Positions 6,812-14,145 of a DNA stretch of 20,590 nt are shown one piece after another. The DNA comes from a virus. The first letter of the stretch is position 1. Every line of letters begins with the position of its first letter. The stretch lies in the IMG/VR virus record IMGVR_UViG_3300046519_000254, positions 1-20,590 of that record; one strand, written 5' to 3'. A model generated the notes under the pieces. That model searched no databases and was not told the origin of the DNA. It saw only the letters and a list, made by a program, of their open reading frames with translations. A program made the translations under genes and the position numbers.

Positions 6812-9130
6812 ATGGCTATTCCTAACAAAGATTCCTTTATTGGCCCTGCAGTTACTGAAGCTCTATTTAAAACCAATCTTGGGTTATTAATTGATTTCTT
6901 AAAATCGATTGAAGCTCAAAGCCCTTCTTTTTCTTCAACCTCATTGTTAAGGGCCTCTCGACCAGTTGAGAATACTAGCTATGCTAAAGCTTTGGATACT
7001 GGGAAAGTTTGGCGCTGGGATAAACCTGTAGGTTCAGCAGACGGTGATTATTGGACAGTTACCACTATAAGTGATTTAGATCGAGCTATTGCTTATGCAG
7101 ATCAGAAGGCTATCGAGGTGGATGAGAATTTTGAAGCTATTTTAGTTAATGAAATGCTTCCTTATATTGATAATGCAGACGATATAGTTGAGGCAAATGT
7201 TAAAAATTATGCTGATTCAAACGCTAACTTTAAATCAAAAGCATTAACTGCATCCGATAACCTAGATACCTTTAATATTGAAGGAACTTATACAGCATTA
7301 AATAGTGCTATTGCTGATTTGTCCCGTAACTATCCAGTTAAGGAAGCTGGGAGTTTAAAAGTTTTTAAGCATGGAATTAATAACACCCTTCAACATGAAT
7401 ACTTAACATTAACTGGGAAGTTATTCTCAAGATCTTTCATTACCAGTTGGTCAGATTGGATACAGCAAGCAAGTCTTCCAGAGTTAAATTCCGCTAAGTC
7501 TGACATCTTGAATGTTTCGTTAGTGAATCGTGGATTTGTTTTTGGTTCTGCTATTACAACTTTGACAGATAGTGGAACCTACTCTGTATCAGATATGACC
7601 GATTTCCCGTCAGATTTTCCTGCAACATATGGAGTTTTAAAGCGTTTTAAGTTTAGTTCTTATGCCTATTGGGAGCTAAGCACTACATCACGACCCGATA
7701 TCGTCTGGCAAAAAGTGGGTGTGGCCGCGTGGCGTAAAATCAGTATTGAAGATGCTTTAGCACCGTTTGCAAGTAAAGATACTCTTACACTGAATCGTGA
7801 CAAGCTTTACCCTATGCTTGCTTTGACCCGTGCAACTGTAGCCGCTAATACGAATGCAGCAGCATTAGAGAAGCATATTCTTGACGTTAAGGTGAATGGA
7901 GCAAATCCAGACTGTTTTTACAGAATTTCATATTTTGGGAATAATTCAACTCTTGCTGTTGAGGCAAATAAATTTGGCTGGATTTTGCAAGAAATTTCGA
8001 AAGTAGGATTTGCAGAGACTGGTGGAACTATCAAAGCATTGACAGCATCAGCAACAACAAAATACGAAATCGTTCCAAACACTGGCATTGTTCAATTCAC
8101 TTTGCAATCTACTGTAGACGCGAGTATTTCATTTGATTTTACAGTTGATACAACTGGTTTTGATACTACTGTTCTTTATTCTCATTCTGTCTCAACCGCT
8201 CAGGCGTGGGGGCATATTATCGACCCTATTAAATATGCTTTGAAGCAAGGTGTTGATGTGGCCGTGATTGATGAGAAGATTGCGACCAACAATAAGCAAA
8301 TAGAAGCTGTGCCAGTTTCACCAACACTTACCGCAACCTCTGCGGGATTAGTCTCAATAGACTTATCTGGAAATGCTAACTATTCAGGGCTTTTATTCTC
8401 AAAGTCTATTAGCACTTCAATTGCTCCAGCTTCAGTTACGAAAGTTATGTCTGTCATTGTGGCTTTAGAGTCTGGCATGACTCTAAATACTTTATTGACT
8501 GTAGCAGCTGGAGATATTGCAACAGGCAGCGGAAATAATTTACTTGAAGGGGATCAAATCACTTTGCTTGATGCTCTTTTTAATATGATGCTTCCTTCAA
8601 GTAATACTTCGGCAAATCTGGTCGCTCGAAGTGTTGGGGCATTTTTAGGCGGTGACACAGCAACATTCATTTCAAGAATGAACAGTAAAGCTGCTGATCT
8701 AGGTATGACCGGCACAACCTTTAAAAATCCATCTGGTTTAGCCGCAAGCGGTCATGCTTCAACGGTAAGTGATTTACTTAAGCTTGGCGTATATGCCAGC
8801 AAGAACGCATCAATGCTTTCGATTTGGGGGCAGTTTAATCACACGATTAGCATTCAAGGTAGTAACCCAAGAAGCATTGTTATCGACAGTTCTGTAGATC
8901 CGGTTGTGAGTGGTGAGCCTTGGGCGATAGGAGGTAAGACTGGAACATTAGCACCGTCAATCTATAACATGCTTTTATTTGTCCGGCTTAGAAATGGTTT
9001 TACTGGTGTTGCTGTCACTGTAGGCTCATCATCCGATACAGATAGATATAGCGATGTAAAATCTATGGTTGAGTATGCAAGAAATGCTTTTGCCTATCCC
9101 GCACCCCCGCAAATTGTTTTGAAGAATTAA
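6812..9130 (+). CDS. Tail fibre/spike with pyocin-knob-like repeats and C-terminal D-Ala-D-Ala-peptidase-like domain
   Basis: A 772-residue protein. Residues about 1-130 look like a tail-attachment part. Two knob-like modules follow, near 140-220 (LDTFNIEGTYTALNSAIADL ... SWSDWIQ) and 245-305 (GTYSVSDMTDFPSDFPATYG ... WRKIS). A beta-rich region leads to a C-terminal domain (about 505-765) with all three motifs of serine DD-peptidases: S541-V-T-K544, S596-S-N598 and K709-T-G711. The S-to-KTG distance (168 residues) is close to that in family S11 enzymes such as PBP5. No signal peptide is present, as expected for a virion protein made in the cytoplasm. It may act on peptidoglycan or on an acylated surface polymer. 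Terminators on both sides suggest an exchangeable cassette. Confidence 0.85.
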   Translation: MAIPNKDSFIGPAVTEALFKTNLGLLIDFLKSIEAQSPSFSSTSLLRASRPVENTSYAKALDTGKVWRWDKPVGSADGDYWTVTTISDLDRAIAYADQKAIEVDENFEAILVNEMLPYIDNADDIVEANVKNYADSNANFKSKALTASDNLDTFNIEGTYTALNSAIADLSRNYPVKEAGSLKVFKHGINNTLQHEYLTLTGKLFSRSFITSWSDWIQQASLPELNSAKSDILNVSLVNRGFVFGSAITTLTDSGTYSVSDMTDFPSDFPATYGVLKRFKFSSYAYWELSTTSRPDIVWQKVGVAAWRKISIEDALAPFASKDTLTLNRDKLYPMLALTRATVAANTNAAALEKHILDVKVNGANPDCFYRISYFGNNSTLAVEANKFGWILQEISKVGFAETGGTIKALTASATTKYEIVPNTGIVQFTLQSTVDASISFDFTVDTTGFDTTVLYSHSVSTAQAWGHIIDPIKYALKQGVDVAVIDEKIATNNKQIEAVPVSPTLTATSAGLVSIDLSGNANYSGLLFSKSISTSIAPASVTKVMSVIVALESGMTLNTLLTVAAGDIATGSGNNLLEGDQITLLDALFNMMLPSSNTSANLVARSVGAFLGGDTATFISRMNSKAADLGMTGTTFKNPSGLAASGHASTVSDLLKLGVYASKNASMLSIWGQFNHTISIQGSNPRSIVIDSSVDPVVSGEPWAIGGKTGTLAPSIYNMLLFVRLRNGFTGVAVTVGSSSDTDRYSDVKSMVEYARNAFAYPAPPQIVLKN

Positions 9131-9158
9131 AAGCCCCGATTAATAAGGGGCTTTTTTT
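9131..9158 (+). terminator. Intrinsic terminator after the tail fibre gene
   Basis: Stem AAGCCCC (9131-9137) with GGGGCTT (9147-9153), nine-base loop, followed by a T run to 9158. It begins directly at the fibre stop codon. Confidence 0.9.
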
Positions 9159-9169
9159 ATGGAGTAAAT

Positions 9170-9595
9170 ATGAGTACTGGACAACAAGCCGTAGATGAGG
9201 CGTTAACTTGGCTTGGTACACCGTATCATCACCAAGGGCGTGTAAAAGGTGTGGGGGTAGATTGCGGTACTTTGATTTGTGAGGTCTACGAGAAAGTAGG
9301 ACTCATGGACTATTTAGATCCACGGCCATATCCACCTGATTGGCACCTGCACCAGATGGAGCAACGTTATTTAGAGCTCATTTTAGGGGTGTGTGATCCA
9401 GTAGAAGGACCACCTCAAGCGGGTGATATTGTTTTATATAATTTCGGCAAATGCATTAGTCATGGTGCAATTGTCATCGAATGGCCGCAGGTTATTCACA
9501 GTTATCTCCATCAGGGAGTAATTATCCAAGATGGTACCAAAGGAAGTTTAGCCCGCCGTATAGCGGGCTTTTATCGTATGAAGAGGCTGAAATAA
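9170..9595 (+). CDS. NlpC/P60 family tail peptidase (gpK-like)
   Basis: A 141-residue protein with the NlpC/P60 cysteine-peptidase signature: the nucleophile in VDCGTLI (C32), a histidine in ISHGAIV (H98) and a further polar residue H110 in QVIHSY. The N-terminus ALTWLGTPYHHQGRVKGVGVD is typical of the phage TIGR02219-like branch. In lambda-like phages the gpK protein acts at the tail tip and can cut peptide cross-links in the cell wall during DNA entry or assembly. GGAG at 9161-9164 serves as ribosome binding site. Its stop overlaps the next start by one base (TAATG), so it is coupled to the hub gene. Confidence 0.9.
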   Translation: MSTGQQAVDEALTWLGTPYHHQGRVKGVGVDCGTLICEVYEKVGLMDYLDPRPYPPDWHLHQMEQRYLELILGVCDPVEGPPQAGDIVLYNFGKCISHGAIVIEWPQVIHSYLHQGVIIQDGTKGSLARRIAGFYRMKRLK

Positions 9596-12084
9596 TGGGT
9601 GGATTATTTGGTGGTACCACGATCAGTACAACGGATACCCGTATTAATTCTATGCGTATTCAACAGTCTGCTTATGGTTTATGTCAGCCATTGCTGTACG
9701 GTAAAACCCGCGTAGCTGCGAATATGTTTTGGTATGGTGATTTCTTGGCAACTCCACATACAACCGTTACTAAATCAGGGGGGAAAGGTGGCGGCAGTAA
9801 AACTAGCAATACCACATTTAGTTATAGTGCTTCGCTCATGCTCGGTTTATGTGAGAACCAGATTAAAAAGATCGGGCTAATCTGGGTGGATAAAGAGCAA
9901 TATGTACCTAAGCAAGAAGGATCTATTACTTTAGATCCAATCGACCAGTTAAAGTTTGAATTATATGATGGGAATAATAACCCACCGTGGGGTTGGCTAG
10001 TTTCAAAGCATCCGGATCAGGCAATTAACTACCCATATTTGGGATATGTTGCGTGTGCTAATTATGAGATGGGAAATAGTGCCAGTCTTTCAAATCATAA
10101 CTTTGAGGTGATTAGCACGATTACATTATCAGAAACTATTGACGATGCTAATCCAGCAGATGTGATTGAAGACTTTATTACGCATCCTCGCTATGGGGCT
10201 GCCCCTGATTTAAATATGGCAGATTTATCAGAATTTCGTACTTATTGTCGAGCGGCCAATCTATTGATTAGCCCAGCCTTTACTGAGCAACGTGCGGCAT
10301 ACGAGACGATTAACGAAATTGTCGAATCTGTAAACTGTGCGGTGGTACCAAGCCCTGACGGGTTAAAAATTAAATCCTTTGGTGATTCTGCACTAACAGG
10401 TAACGGCGTTACTTTTACGCCGAATCTTACGCCAGTTTATCACCTGACAGATGATGACTTTATTGACGATGAGGAACCGGTACAAGTACGCCGTAGCCGT
10501 GATACTGATGCTTATAATCATGTGCAGATTGAATACATCAATCGATATAACCAGTACAACACTGAAACAGTAGAAGCCAAGGATCAGGCAAATATTGAAA
10601 TGTACGGACTACGTACAGAAGATCCGGTAGAAAATCATTTCTTTTGTGAACCTAAAATAGCTCGTCATGCAGCGCAGCTTCGCTTACAGCGATTGCTTTA
10701 TGTACGTAATGAATATGAATTTCGCCTAGGCTGGAAGTATTGCCGGTTAGAGCCAATGGATATTGTAACTTTAACGGATCCTGTTTTAGGTTTAAATCAT
10801 TTCCTCGTGCGTATCACGCGTATTGAGGAAGATGAAGAAGGTATGTTGACAGTCACAGCCGAAGAATTAGCCGTAGGCTCAAGATCAGCAATTGAATATG
10901 ATTTACAGGCTTCTAATGGATATCAAGGCGGTAATGAAGAAGCTGGAAATGTAAATGCACCGGCAATATTTGAACCTCCGCTAGATCTCTCCAATGGTCA
11001 AAATCAAGTATGGATTGCTGTATCCGGTGGAATCAATTGGGGTGGCTGTAATGTATGGGTAAGCCTTGATGATACGACTTATGAAATGATTGGTACGGTA
11101 TACGGATCTGCGCGATATGGTCAGCTTGTCACAGATATTGATAGTGATGATACGGCGATGCAGGTAGAACTGAATACTTCAAGTCAGATCTTCAGCGGTA
11201 CATTAGAAGATGCTCAAGCCGATCAAACGCTTTGTAAAGTTGGTGATGAGTATTTTAATTATCAAGTGGCCACATTAAACGGAACAGGGTTATATACCTT
11301 AAGTGATGTATTGCGGGGGCGCTTTGCTGATGCTCAAAATCATAGTGCAGGTGAACCCTTTGTACGTTTAGATAAGGCAATATTCAATTATGGTTTTAAC
11401 CAAAATCTTATAGGTAAACAGATCTTTTTAAAGTTTACCAGTTTCAACGGATTGGAACGCAAAGAGCAAACTTTAGATGAGGTTACCGCCTATAGCTATA
11501 CTTTAACCGGTGGTCGTACTACCAGTGTAAAAGGCTTATCTTTGCAGTCACCGTTTATTGGTACATCTTTCAAGGTGCAGTGGCAGGTAACAACCGGTGC
11601 TACAGGTTACCGTGTTCAAGTATGGTCCGATGCGGTGAAAATACGTGAGGTAGATACTACTAATACAGATTTTAGTTATTCAGTTGAAGAAGCTATGCAA
11701 GATGGTATTGGTCGCTCGTACACAATTCGGGTGGCCAGTAAAAACGGTGAACAGATCAGTTCATTTGCTGAACTAAGTATTACTAATCCGGTGCCGCCGT
11801 TACTTATCAATATTTATACATCAGCAACGAGTGATTCTATAACTGTAAGCTGGTTACCTAGCGAAGTGCCGGACTTGAAAGATTATGCCGTTTGGCTCAG
11901 CAGTACCCCGAACTTTGACCCTACCACTACAAATCCAACTTGGACTGGTACAGAACTTACGAAAACGATTAAAGAGCTTCAAGCAACAACGCCTTATTAC
12001 ATCCGTGTTGCTGCACGTGATGTATGGAAAAATACCGACTGGAATTATTCTAATCAGATTACTCAAAGTACTTCTGAAGCATAA
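9595..12084 (+). CDS. gpJ-like central tail hub/fibre protein with C-terminal FN3 domains
   Basis: ATG at 9595 gives 829 residues; the open frame begins 114 bases earlier inside the peptidase gene, but the TAATG junction and MGGLFGGTT start are the natural choice. The N-terminus is the glycine-rich opening typical of phage tip attachment proteins. The middle (about 200-450, with DVIEDFITHPRYGA and later LGWKYCRLEPMDIVTLTDP) matches the phage-tail_3 hub family. Two fibronectin type III-like domains follow at about 646-730 and 733-825. This protein forms the central baseplate hub and tip fibre and is a likely receptor-contact determinant together with the preceding fibre. The segment SGGKGGGSKTSNTT is a flexible loop in the hub. 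Confidence 0.9.
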   Translation: MGGLFGGTTISTTDTRINSMRIQQSAYGLCQPLLYGKTRVAANMFWYGDFLATPHTTVTKSGGKGGGSKTSNTTFSYSASLMLGLCENQIKKIGLIWVDKEQYVPKQEGSITLDPIDQLKFELYDGNNNPPWGWLVSKHPDQAINYPYLGYVACANYEMGNSASLSNHNFEVISTITLSETIDDANPADVIEDFITHPRYGAAPDLNMADLSEFRTYCRAANLLISPAFTEQRAAYETINEIVESVNCAVVPSPDGLKIKSFGDSALTGNGVTFTPNLTPVYHLTDDDFIDDEEPVQVRRSRDTDAYNHVQIEYINRYNQYNTETVEAKDQANIEMYGLRTEDPVENHFFCEPKIARHAAQLRLQRLLYVRNEYEFRLGWKYCRLEPMDIVTLTDPVLGLNHFLVRITRIEEDEEGMLTVTAEELAVGSRSAIEYDLQASNGYQGGNEEAGNVNAPAIFEPPLDLSNGQNQVWIAVSGGINWGGCNVWVSLDDTTYEMIGTVYGSARYGQLVTDIDSDDTAMQVELNTSSQIFSGTLEDAQADQTLCKVGDEYFNYQVATLNGTGLYTLSDVLRGRFADAQNHSAGEPFVRLDKAIFNYGFNQNLIGKQIFLKFTSFNGLERKEQTLDEVTAYSYTLTGGRTTSVKGLSLQSPFIGTSFKVQWQVTTGATGYRVQVWSDAVKIREVDTTNTDFSYSVEEAMQDGIGRSYTIRVASKNGEQISSFAELSITNPVPPLLINIYTSATSDSITVSWLPSEVPDLKDYAVWLSSTPNFDPTTTNPTWTGTELTKTIKELQATTPYYIRVAARDVWKNTDWNYSNQITQSTSEA

Positions 12085-12100
12085 TTTAAATCATGTTCTT

Positions 12101-12125
12101 AGCACCCGATCGGGTGCTTTTTTTT
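12101..12125 (+). terminator. Intrinsic terminator at the end of the tail genes
   Basis: An 18-base perfect palindrome AGCACCCGATCGGGTGCT (12101-12118) followed by a T run to 12125. It separates the tail module from the lysis cassette. Confidence 0.9.
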
Positions 12126-12148
12126 GACCCAAATTTAAGGAGCCTATT

Positions 12149-12532
12149 ATGGCTGAACCTATTAGCACTGCTGGCGCAAGTGCCTTTTTTAAAATTTACG
12201 GTATGGCGATAGTTGTCATTTTAAGTACCGCTCTCATTGCTCTTGTAGTGATGATGATACGTATGCCCAAGAATCCACAAGAGTGGGCAGTAGGGTTAAT
12301 TTGTACAGTGGTTTCAAGCATCACAGGTGGATCATTTTTTATTATGAAGTTTGGTCTACATGAGTGGGTAAATAATATTTGGGGTGTTTTAGCATTGGGC
12401 GGTTTTTTCTTTGCTTGTGGTTTACCTGGTTGGTTCATTGTTCGTATTACTGCCAATTTTATTAACCAGCGTGAAAGTAAAAATATTGTCGAAGTCGTTA
12501 AAGAACTTAAAAAAGAAATGAAGGGTGAGTAA
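12149..12532 (+). CDS. Holin-like membrane protein
   Basis: A 127-residue protein with three predicted membrane helices: about 15-38 (YGMAIVVILSTALIALVVMM), 48-66 (GLICTVVSSITGGSFFIM) and 76-98 (IWGVLALGGFFFACGLPGWF). It ends in a charged tail (VKELKKEMKGE), the usual holin topology. It lies directly before the endolysin with AAGGAG at 12138-12143 as a strong ribosome binding site. Holins form inner-membrane holes at a set time and release the muramidase, which here has no signal peptide. The function is inferred from topology and context; the exact holin family is not recognised. Confidence 0.8.
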   Translation: MAEPISTAGASAFFKIYGMAIVVILSTALIALVVMMIRMPKNPQEWAVGLICTVVSSITGGSFFIMKFGLHEWVNNIWGVLALGGFFFACGLPGWFIVRITANFINQRESKNIVEVVKELKKEMKGE

Positions 12533-12534
12533 AG

Positions 12535-13080
12535 ATGAACATTGAACAATATCTAGATGAGTTGATAAAGCGAGAAGTCGGGTATGTTAATAATCCTGCG
12601 GATCGAGGCGGGGCAACCAAATACGGTATTACTGAAGCCGTTGCACGTACAAATGGTTTTAAGGGCAATATGAAAGATTTGCCACTTGAGACTGCGAAGG
12701 CAATTTATAAAAAGCAGTACTGGACAGCTCCGCGATTTGATCAAGTGAATGTAATTAGCTCGTTAGTTGCTGAAGAGCTTTTAGACACTGGCGTTAATTG
12801 TGGAACCGGTTTTGCAAAACCACTTTTACAACGTGCATTGAACTTACTAAATAATCAGGGCAAAGGAGGGTTTCCAGACTTAGAAGTAGATGGTGTTTAT
12901 GGATCTACAACATTGGGAGCTCTAAAAACATATTTGGCCAAACGTGGTAAAGAAGGCGAGAAAGTGTTGGTGCGAGTTCTTAATATCATGCAAGGCCAGC
13001 GTTACATTGAAATCTGCGAACGTAATCCAAGCCAAGAGCAGTTTTTCTATGGCTGGATTGCTAACCGAATTTCACTATGA
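12535..13080 (+). CDS. Endolysin, GH108 N-acetylmuramidase with PG_3 domain
   Basis: A 181-residue protein starting two bases after the holin stop. The N-terminal GH108 core shows the family signature at residues 12-31: REVGYVNNPADRGGATKYGI, with the predicted catalytic glutamate E14. The usual EGGY is EVGY here, a small variation in the motif but not in the glutamate. The C-terminal part (about 95-178, with LLNNQG, DLEVDGVYGSTTLGALKTYL and ERNPSQEQFFYGWIANR) is the PG_3 peptidoglycan-binding domain. The enzyme cuts the MurNAc-GlcNAc backbone at lysis. No signal peptide is visible, consistent with holin-dependent release. Acinetobacter phage lysins of this size and architecture are well known. 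Confidence 0.93.
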   Translation: MNIEQYLDELIKREVGYVNNPADRGGATKYGITEAVARTNGFKGNMKDLPLETAKAIYKKQYWTAPRFDQVNVISSLVAEELLDTGVNCGTGFAKPLLQRALNLLNNQGKGGFPDLEVDGVYGSTTLGALKTYLAKRGKEGEKVLVRVLNIMQGQRYIEICERNPSQEQFFYGWIANRISL

Positions 13081-13178
13081 AATTTTTAATTTTATTGTGC
13101 ATTCTCTTATCAGGATGCGCGGCTCATACGATCAATAGTAATGTGAATATTGGTATTTGTGTGAAAGCCCTTAATTGA
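13077..13178 (+). CDS. Tiny lipoprotein, possible Rz1-like outer-membrane spanin
   Basis: A 33-residue ORF whose ATG overlaps the endolysin stop (ATGA). It starts MKFLILLCILLSGCAAHT, with a clear lipobox L11-S12-G13-C14, so the mature peptide would be only about 20 residues. Position at the end of the holin-endolysin cassette and translational coupling suggest a lysis role such as an outer-membrane spanin. The mature part has no proline-rich stretch, which is common in Rz1 proteins, and no Rz-type inner-membrane partner is visible in the window, so the role is uncertain. Its stop codon lies inside the terminator loop that follows. Confidence 0.6.
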   Translation: MKFLILLCILLSGCAAHTINSNVNIGICVKALN

Positions 13179-13187
13179 GGGCTTTTT
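13164..13187 (+). terminator. Intrinsic terminator of the lysis cassette
   Basis: Stem AAAGCCCT (13164-13171) with AGGGCTTT (13178-13185), six-base loop, T run to 13187. Convergent genes meet here. On the other strand only a short T stretch follows the stem, so termination there would be weaker. Confidence 0.88.
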
Positions 13188-13193
13188 CTAATT

Positions 13194-13838
13194 TTACTTG
13201 ACTATAATATAGTCACTTAAAGTCTTATTTATTTCGAGTTGAATCTCAGTTAATGCTTTAGTAAAACTATCATTATTATTAATAAATTGTTGATCAACAA
13301 TTTGTTGTTTGGTAGTTTGTTGATTACGTAAAGTGGAGTTTAAATATTTTAATTGTTTTTCAACACATGCTGCATATTCATATATTAGTTTATTAATTTT
13401 TTCATTTTTTGCTAAAGTGGCAAAGTATTTTAGGGCTATTGTTCTTTCACCGCGTATTTCCACAAATTTTTCAAAATTGCTAAAAATTTCTATTGCTACA
13501 AAACCATTTAAATTATTATTAATATTTCTCTTGATATGGCTTATATATTCTGCACTAATTAATATATCTGCATTTATATGCTTATAAATTTCTATCGCTT
13601 CTGGCGCCAGAATAGTTTTGTTATGTTGCTCTTTCCAATCATTAAATAAATATGCAGCTATCGACGCAGCTGCTAAAGTTGCAATAGCCCCGAAGATACC
13701 ACCTGTGGTCGAAAGACTGTCTTGTACTGCTTTAGCATCGCCCCAATAAAAATATAAAATTCCTAAAATAGAAAAAAACAGAAAAAGTAACACTAATCCT
13801 ATAATTAAAATACTTATGGTAAAGACGCTTTTATTCAT
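13194..13838 (-). CDS. Two-helix membrane protein of unknown function
   Basis: A 214-residue protein with two N-terminal membrane helices at about 7-33 (ISILIIGLVLLFLFFSILGI) and 46-65 (GGIFGAIATLAAASIAAYLF), then a predicted helical, asparagine- and lysine-rich cytoplasmic region of about 150 residues. Its start shares one base with the stop of the upstream 73-residue gene (TAATG), so the two are translationally coupled. The family is not recognised; short two-helix anchors followed by a cytoplasmic helical domain are frequent in accessory prophage genes. It is very AT-rich compared with the tail genes, suggesting separate acquisition. An exclusion or host-fitness role is possible but only inferred from location and topology. 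Confidence 0.75.
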   Translation of the reverse strand: MNKSVFTISILIIGLVLLFLFFSILGILYFYWGDAKAVQDSLSTTGGIFGAIATLAAASIAAYLFNDWKEQHNKTILAPEAIEIYKHINADILISAEYISHIKRNINNNLNGFVAIEIFSNFEKFVEIRGERTIALKYFATLAKNEKINKLIYEYAACVEKQLKYLNSTLRNQQTTKQQIVDQQFINNNDSFTKALTEIQLEINKTLSDYIIVK

Positions 13839-14059
13839 TAATCATCAACCGTTCCTAAAATTGGAATCATTTGTGGCCCCGTCATACGGGCTTTTCCAAT
13901 GATCTCTACCAACTCATCATAAGTTAAATTAAAAGAATCTTCACTATCAAAAACATAGACCATATTTTTGCCTACAAATTCAGGTGGTGTGGGTGGCACA
14001 AATCGCTTAGGTATAAGCGTTTGCGTTAATTGGTCGTCAGTCAGTCGTGTAAAGTTCAT
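13838..14059 (-). CDS. 73-residue protein of unknown function, coupled to the membrane protein gene
   Basis: A small protein (MNFTRLTDDQLTQTLIPKRF start) with an acidic middle and proline-rich stretch (FVPPTPPEFVG). It has no membrane segment and no recognised domain. The start is supported by AGAGGA about nine bases before the ATG. It reads in the same direction as umuDC, 82 bases after the umuC stop, and two palindromes that look like operators fill that gap, so it may have its own regulated promoter. The stop overlaps the start of the two-helix membrane protein. The pair may work together, but the function is not visible from the sequence. Confidence 0.7.
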   Translation of the reverse strand: MNFTRLTDDQLTQTLIPKRFVPPTPPEFVGKNMVYVFDSEDSFNLTYDELVEIIGKARMTGPQMIPILGTVDD

Positions 14060-14084
14060 GATAAGTTCCTCTTGGATCGTTTAA

Positions 14085-14104
14085 TTGAGCAAACATTTGC
14101 TCAA
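14085..14104. promoter_or_regulatory. Palindromic operator candidate 1 (9-bp arms)
   Basis: TTGAGCAAACATTTGCTCAA is an inverted repeat of TTGAGCAAA and TTTGCTCAA with a two-base centre. It lies 25 bases before the 73-residue gene start. With no T run and no room for a normal hairpin loop, it is not a terminator. Confidence 0.65.
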
Positions 14105-14125
14105 AAGTGTTAAAAATAATTGAAT

Positions 14126-14145
14126 ATGAGCAAATATTTTCTCAT
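14126..14145. promoter_or_regulatory. Palindromic operator candidate 2, near-copy of candidate 1
   Basis: ATGAGCAAATATTTTCTCAT matches candidate 1 at 16 of 20 positions, including GAGCAAA and the following ATTT. Its centre is 41 bp from the first, about four helical turns, so a protein could occupy both on one DNA face. It overlaps the umuC stop codon at 14142-14144. Confidence 0.6.

Noticed and set aside
13250-13330. Repeats of TTGTTG/CAACAA type as a CRISPR or direct repeat array
   Set aside because: They encode a Gln/Asn-rich stretch (NQQTTKQQIVDQQF) of the two-helix membrane protein; no regular spacers are present.
14085-14145. Interpretation of the palindromes as terminators of umuC
   Set aside because: No T run follows on the - strand, the first has only a two-base centre, and two similar copies at helical spacing fit operators better.
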